A DNA stretch of 64,000 nucleotides from Phycicoccus avicenniae_A. GTDB taxonomy: Bacteria; Actinomycetota; Actinomycetes; Actinomycetales; Dermatophilaceae. Positions 61,101-64,000 of the stretch are shown one piece after another. Where the stretch lies: the NCBI RefSeq assembly GCF_050496545.1, contig NZ_JBNVZV010000004.1, positions 124,001 to 188,000 of the forward strand, in the 5' to 3' direction. The position numbers were made by a program, and so were the translations under genes. Each line of letters opens with the position of its first letter. Position 1 is the first letter of the stretch. A model generated the notes under the pieces. It saw nothing but the letters and a program-made list of their open reading frames with translations, was not told the DNA's origin and did no database searches.

Positions 61101-61961
61101 TCACCCCAGCAGCGGCGAGCGGGCGGGGTCGAAGGCCATGAGGTCGTCCAGGTCGTAGCCGTAGCCGGCGATCTCCGCGCCGAAGCGCCGGGTGATGAGC
61201 GCGCGCTGCACCCTGCCCGGCCGCCAGGGCCGGCGGTAGGAGGCCCAGGTCCGCTCGTAGACGTCGCTGGCCGCGCCCCGCACGGTGTCCGTGGGGATGG
61301 GGCCGGCCAGGCCGAGGAAGGCGCGCACGCCCTCGAAGGTCGTGTCGGGGTCGCGCACGAAGTCCTCGTACCGCACGACGTGGACGTGCTCGAGGTGCGG
61401 CAGGTCCTCCCGGAGGATGCGGTGGGCGAGGAGCCAGTGCTCGACCAGGTCGCTCAGGGTGGCGAACTTGCGGGGGTCGCGCGAGAGGAAGTGGGTCCAC
61501 TTGCGGGTGGACAGCGCGACCGTCACCGGGTGCCGGACGACCATGACGAACCGGGCTCCCGGGTAGAGCGCCTGGAGGAAGCGGCTCTTGGTGAGGTTCG
61601 GGGGCGACTTCTCGACGAGCCGGGACCGGCCGAGGTCCCAGTACGGCGTCCAGGCGGCGAGCAGGCGCTCGGCGCTCTCCGGTGACACGAGCGGGCTGGA
61701 CTCGGTGACGTGGGCGCGCGGGTCGCGCGCGAAGTGGCCCGAGCCCCCGTAGGTGGTCCCCGGCGGGTAGACCGACTGCAGGTGCTGGCCCTCGTCCTCG
61801 ATGACGCCGGTGCCCTCGAGGCCACTGACGTCCGGGTGCCGGGCCAGGATCCGGGCGAACGGCGTGGTCCCGCTGCGGTGGAGCCCGCCCACGAAGACGA
61901 GCCGGGACGGGTCGACGGAGGGGGCGCCCGCGGGGGGCGTCACGGTCCGGGGGTCGTTCAC
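61101..61961 (-). CDS. Sulfotransferase domain protein 3
   Basis: The 286-residue protein has FVGGLHRSGTTPFARILARH (PAPS loop GLHRSGTT at 25-32), an EKSPPNLTKSRFL segment, and VVRHPVTVALSTRKW (3'-phosphate site). This is the Sulfotransfer_3-like layout. It differs clearly from sulfotransferases 1 and 2, so they are not recent duplicates. GTG 61961 overlaps the stop of the upstream lipoprotein (GTGA), linking the two functionally. It would act on a cytosolic or lipid-linked carbohydrate. Confidence 0.88.
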   Translation of the reverse strand: MNDPRTVTPPAGAPSVDPSRLVFVGGLHRSGTTPFARILARHPDVSGLEGTGVIEDEGQHLQSVYPPGTTYGGSGHFARDPRAHVTESSPLVSPESAERLLAAWTPYWDLGRSRLVEKSPPNLTKSRFLQALYPGARFVMVVRHPVTVALSTRKWTHFLSRDPRKFATLSDLVEHWLLAHRILREDLPHLEHVHVVRYEDFVRDPDTTFEGVRAFLGLAGPIPTDTVRGAASDVYERTWASYRRPWRPGRVQRALITRRFGAEIAGYGYDLDDLMAFDPARSPLLG

Positions 61962-63388
61962 TGCGTGATCTCCTCGAGGGCGTCGGGTGCTCCGCTGGTC
62001 GTGATGAGCACCGGCTGGCGGGTGACCGTGGTGGCCGCGGCGCCGGTGGTGTCGGTGAGGGTGGCCGCGCCGTCGAGCACCGTCCCCGAGGACCCCGGCA
62101 CCGAGGGCAAGCGGACCCGGGCCCCCGTGGCCCAGGTGACGACGGTCGGTCGGGTCGAGCCGAAGGTCGCGCCGGCCAGGCCGGCCCGGCCGACCGGGGC
62201 CACCGCGGCGCCGTCGGCGGCGGCCCGCGCGAGCAGGGCGAAGGCGCTGAACGAGCCGCGCACGTCGCCCGACGCCGTGACGAGACCGTGCAGGGTCGCC
62301 CCCAGGCGCCCGGACGGGTTGTCCTGCAACGGGAGCCACAGCACCTTCTGCACCCCGGCGGCCAGCGCGATGACGGTGGCCTTGACCACCTCGGCCGTGC
62401 GCGCGGACGGCTGCACCGAGCGGTCGTCGTCCCAGAGGCCGAGCTCCCACATCTCCAGCGGCACCGACGCGGGCGTCACCGAGCGCAGGTAGGCGAGGGT
62501 CGCGGGCAGGGCCTGCCACGGTTCGTAGAAGTGGACCTGGCGGACCTGGAAGACCCCCTCGGCGACGAGGTCGTTGATGGTGTCCGTGAAGCGGACCATC
62601 GACGCCGGGCCGGGGCGGGCCAGCTCGGCACGCAGCCCGGCGACGTCCGAGACGTCGTCGATGGAGGCCTCTCCGTCCCGGGTGCCGAACCGGCGCTCGT
62701 AGTAGGCGCGGTAGGTCCGCACCGCCTCGTCGTCGCGGCCGGCGTCCAGCAGCGCGGAGGCGACGGCGTAGCCCGTCCCGGCGCTGCTCACCGCGGCGTC
62801 GACCACGCGCGCCTCGGGGTCCGCGTCGTGCACCGCACGGGCGGCGGTCCGCGCGAGGGTCGCGTACTGCTGCGGCGTGCCGTCCCAGAAGCTCGGGCTG
62901 TTGACCTCGTTCTCGACGGCGTACTCGGTGACGCCCAGGGCGGAGTACCGCTGCACGGCCTGGCGCACGAAGTCGGTGTAGACCGCCATGTCGCCCGGCA
63001 TCGCCGACTCCGTGACGCCCTGTCCCCGGGCGTACTTCGTCTGCCCGGGGGTGGCCCAGCAGCGACCCGTGCGGAGCTTGACGAGGCTGCCGATGCCGAT
63101 CTCGCGGGCGCGCTGGACGTAGGAGTCCGGCACCGACCAGTCGAACTGCCCCCGGCGTGGCTGGACGTCGCAGAGGACGACCTCGACGTAGGTGTGCCCG
63201 CCGCGCAGCGCGGCGAGGGCGGGCCTGACGCGGTCGAACTCGGCCCAGACCCACTTGGCCCCGAGCGGCGTCGTCGTGTGCGTCGCGGAGGGGACCGGGG
63301 CCGGGGACGGCTCCTCGGTGCACCCGGCGAGCGCCACGAGGGCGCCGACCAGGGCGGCGACGAGTGCGGTGCGGCGGGAGCGGGTCAT
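61958..63388 (-). CDS. Glycosidase-like lipoprotein (GH-A clan fold)
   Basis: The 476-residue protein has a signal peptide with lipobox LVALAGC (C23), then a (beta/alpha)8-like domain. TEYAVENEVNSPSFWDG carries the N160-E161 pair expected of the GH-A acid/base residue, and VPLEMWELGLWDDD has E312/E315 as candidate nucleophile. A C-terminal beta domain (about 385-476) follows. The GH39-like cellulase family is the nearest by memory; substrate is unknown. Anchored outside the membrane, it could trim or remodel the sulfated polymer. ATG 63388 lies 26 codons into a longer ORF that has no support. Confidence 0.75.
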   Translation of the reverse strand: MTRSRRTALVAALVGALVALAGCTEEPSPAPVPSATHTTTPLGAKWVWAEFDRVRPALAALRGGHTYVEVVLCDVQPRRGQFDWSVPDSYVQRAREIGIGSLVKLRTGRCWATPGQTKYARGQGVTESAMPGDMAVYTDFVRQAVQRYSALGVTEYAVENEVNSPSFWDGTPQQYATLARTAARAVHDADPEARVVDAAVSSAGTGYAVASALLDAGRDDEAVRTYRAYYERRFGTRDGEASIDDVSDVAGLRAELARPGPASMVRFTDTINDLVAEGVFQVRQVHFYEPWQALPATLAYLRSVTPASVPLEMWELGLWDDDRSVQPSARTAEVVKATVIALAAGVQKVLWLPLQDNPSGRLGATLHGLVTASGDVRGSFSAFALLARAAADGAAVAPVGRAGLAGATFGSTRPTVVTWATGARVRLPSVPGSSGTVLDGAATLTDTTGAAATTVTRQPVLITTSGAPDALEEITQ

Positions 63389-63554
63389 GGCCGGTCGGTT
63401 CTCGCTCCTCGTCGGCGTCGTCCTGGGCTCGGGGTGCACCCGGTGCGGGGTCGGGCGGAGCAGGGCCCCCTCACGGCGTCTCCCTCCCCCAGTGTAGGTG
63501 TGGCGTGCTCGGCGCCGGACCGGGTCCGGTCCGCGCGACGCCCGCCGGGACGAG

Positions 63555-63590
63555 GACCGCCCCGACCCCGAGGGAGGGGCCGGGGCGGTC
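63555..63590 (-). terminator. Hairpin terminator after the right-edge gene
   Basis: GACCGCCCC (63555-63563) and GGGGCGGTC (63582-63590) form a 9-bp stem with an inner CCCC/GGGG helix separated by a GA/CC bulge. It sits 10 bases downstream of the stop of the minus-strand gene ending at 63601. Confidence 0.6.
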
Positions 63591-63600
63591 GGGCCCGACG

Positions 63601-64000
63601 TCAGGGACGCAGCACCACGCTCATGCCGATGCCCTTGAGCGACGGGGCGTTGACCACGGCACTCGTGCCGGGGTCGGTGCCCGCCGAGGACGGGGCTCCG
63701 GCGTCCGAGACGAACGTGGAGTACCGCGTCGTCGAGGTCCCGAGGACCGAGCCCCGAGCGGTCTGCCCACCGGCCGGCGTCCACGAGTCCGTGGTGGTCG
63801 ACCGGTCGGCGAACAGCGCGACGACGTAGTCACCGGCGAGGACCGGCTGGGCCGGCGTCAGGTGCGTCGCCGTCCCGGAGTCCGTCGTCGAGGCCGAGGC
63901 GGCCACACCGCCGTACCCGCGGTAGACGAGCAGCTGGGCCGTCGTGCGCCGCGAGACCGGCTGGGTCAGCGAGACCGAGCCGCCGGTGTCACCGGCCACG
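63601..64000 (-). CDS. C-terminal part of a large secreted or surface protein (runs off window)
   Basis: Only the last 133 or so residues are visible; the frame is open to the right edge. The sequence is a beta-strand-rich, Thr/Ser/Gly-rich domain of the kind that ends actinobacterial surface or polysaccharide-acting proteins. Segments include AQLLVYRGYGGVAA and the end LKGIGMSVVLRP. No catalytic motif or anchor is seen in this part. Neither family nor start can be given. Confidence 0.6.
   Translation of the reverse strand, partial: VAGDTGGSVSLTQPVSRRTTAQLLVYRGYGGVAASASTTDSGTATHLTPAQPVLAGDYVVALFADRSTTTDSWTPAGGQTARGSVLGTSTTRYSTFVSDAGAPSSAGTDPGTSAVVNAPSLKGIGMSVVLRP

Overview
The window is a chromosomal segment from a very GC-rich actinobacterium. 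The evidence is pervasive GC-ending codons, GTG starts, F420 biosynthesis genes, a WhiB-family regulator, and MtrA-MtrB-LpqB. The gene order fbiB-fbiA / whiB / DUF3499 / manB / Trm112 / SIS isomerase / CDF / ahcY / mtrA-mtrB-lpqB is the conserved actinobacterial core (Rv3262 to Rv3244c in Mycobacterium tuberculosis). A Tad pilus system and the overall content would fit Micrococcales, perhaps Intrasporangiaceae or relatives; that placement is inference. I see no rRNA, tRNA, CRISPR array, transposase, integrase or prophage gene.

Region 1 (1-7.5 kb): 5' part of fbiB and complete fbiA (coenzyme F420), whiB, a very large glycosyltransferase/membrane protein, a DUF5719 protein, and a divergent pair (degenerate zincin-like protein, DUF3499 protein). 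Region 2 (7.6-10.4 kb): a three-gene tadE-tadE-tadG minor-pilin operon. Region 3 (10.5-19.7 kb): manB, a BTAD/NTPase regulator on the minus strand, Trm112-like protein, SIS-domain isomerase, YbaK-like protein, CDF transporter and ahcY with a long leader.

Region 4 (19.8-37 kb): a tightly overlapping minus-strand glycan operon. It holds four GT2 glycosyltransferases, a DegT aminotransferase, a methyltransferase, a Wzx-type flippase and a NeuD-type acetyltransferase. Around it lie five large polytopic or GtrA-type membrane proteins in mixed orientations. Region 5 (37.2-44.1 kb): the main Tad pilus operon, with two Flp pilins, CpaB, TadZ/CpaE, TadA, a von Willebrand A-TadB fusion and TadC. No prepilin peptidase is present in the window. 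Region 6 (44.3-50.8 kb): a NarL-type response regulator with its histidine kinase, then mtrA-mtrB-lpqB.

Region 7 (51.4-64 kb), after an odd G12/C15 tract: an extracellular polysaccharide locus. It holds a Wzz-like chain-length protein, a secreted beta-helix protein, a Wzx flippase, a Wzy/O-antigen ligase, a GT4, three sulfotransferases and a glycosidase-like lipoprotein. Together they suggest a sulfated exopolysaccharide. One sulfotransferase follows the GT4 in the same frame after a single TGA and has no ATG, GTG or TTG start before its PAPS loop.

Regulatory sequence worth noting: at least seven genes have a TANNNT-like -10 box 7-8 nt before the start codon (leaderless transcripts). A 14-bp sequence is shared exactly, in opposite orientation, by the upstream regions of the two Tad gene groups. 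The 8-mer CCGAACGG recurs in intergenic regions.
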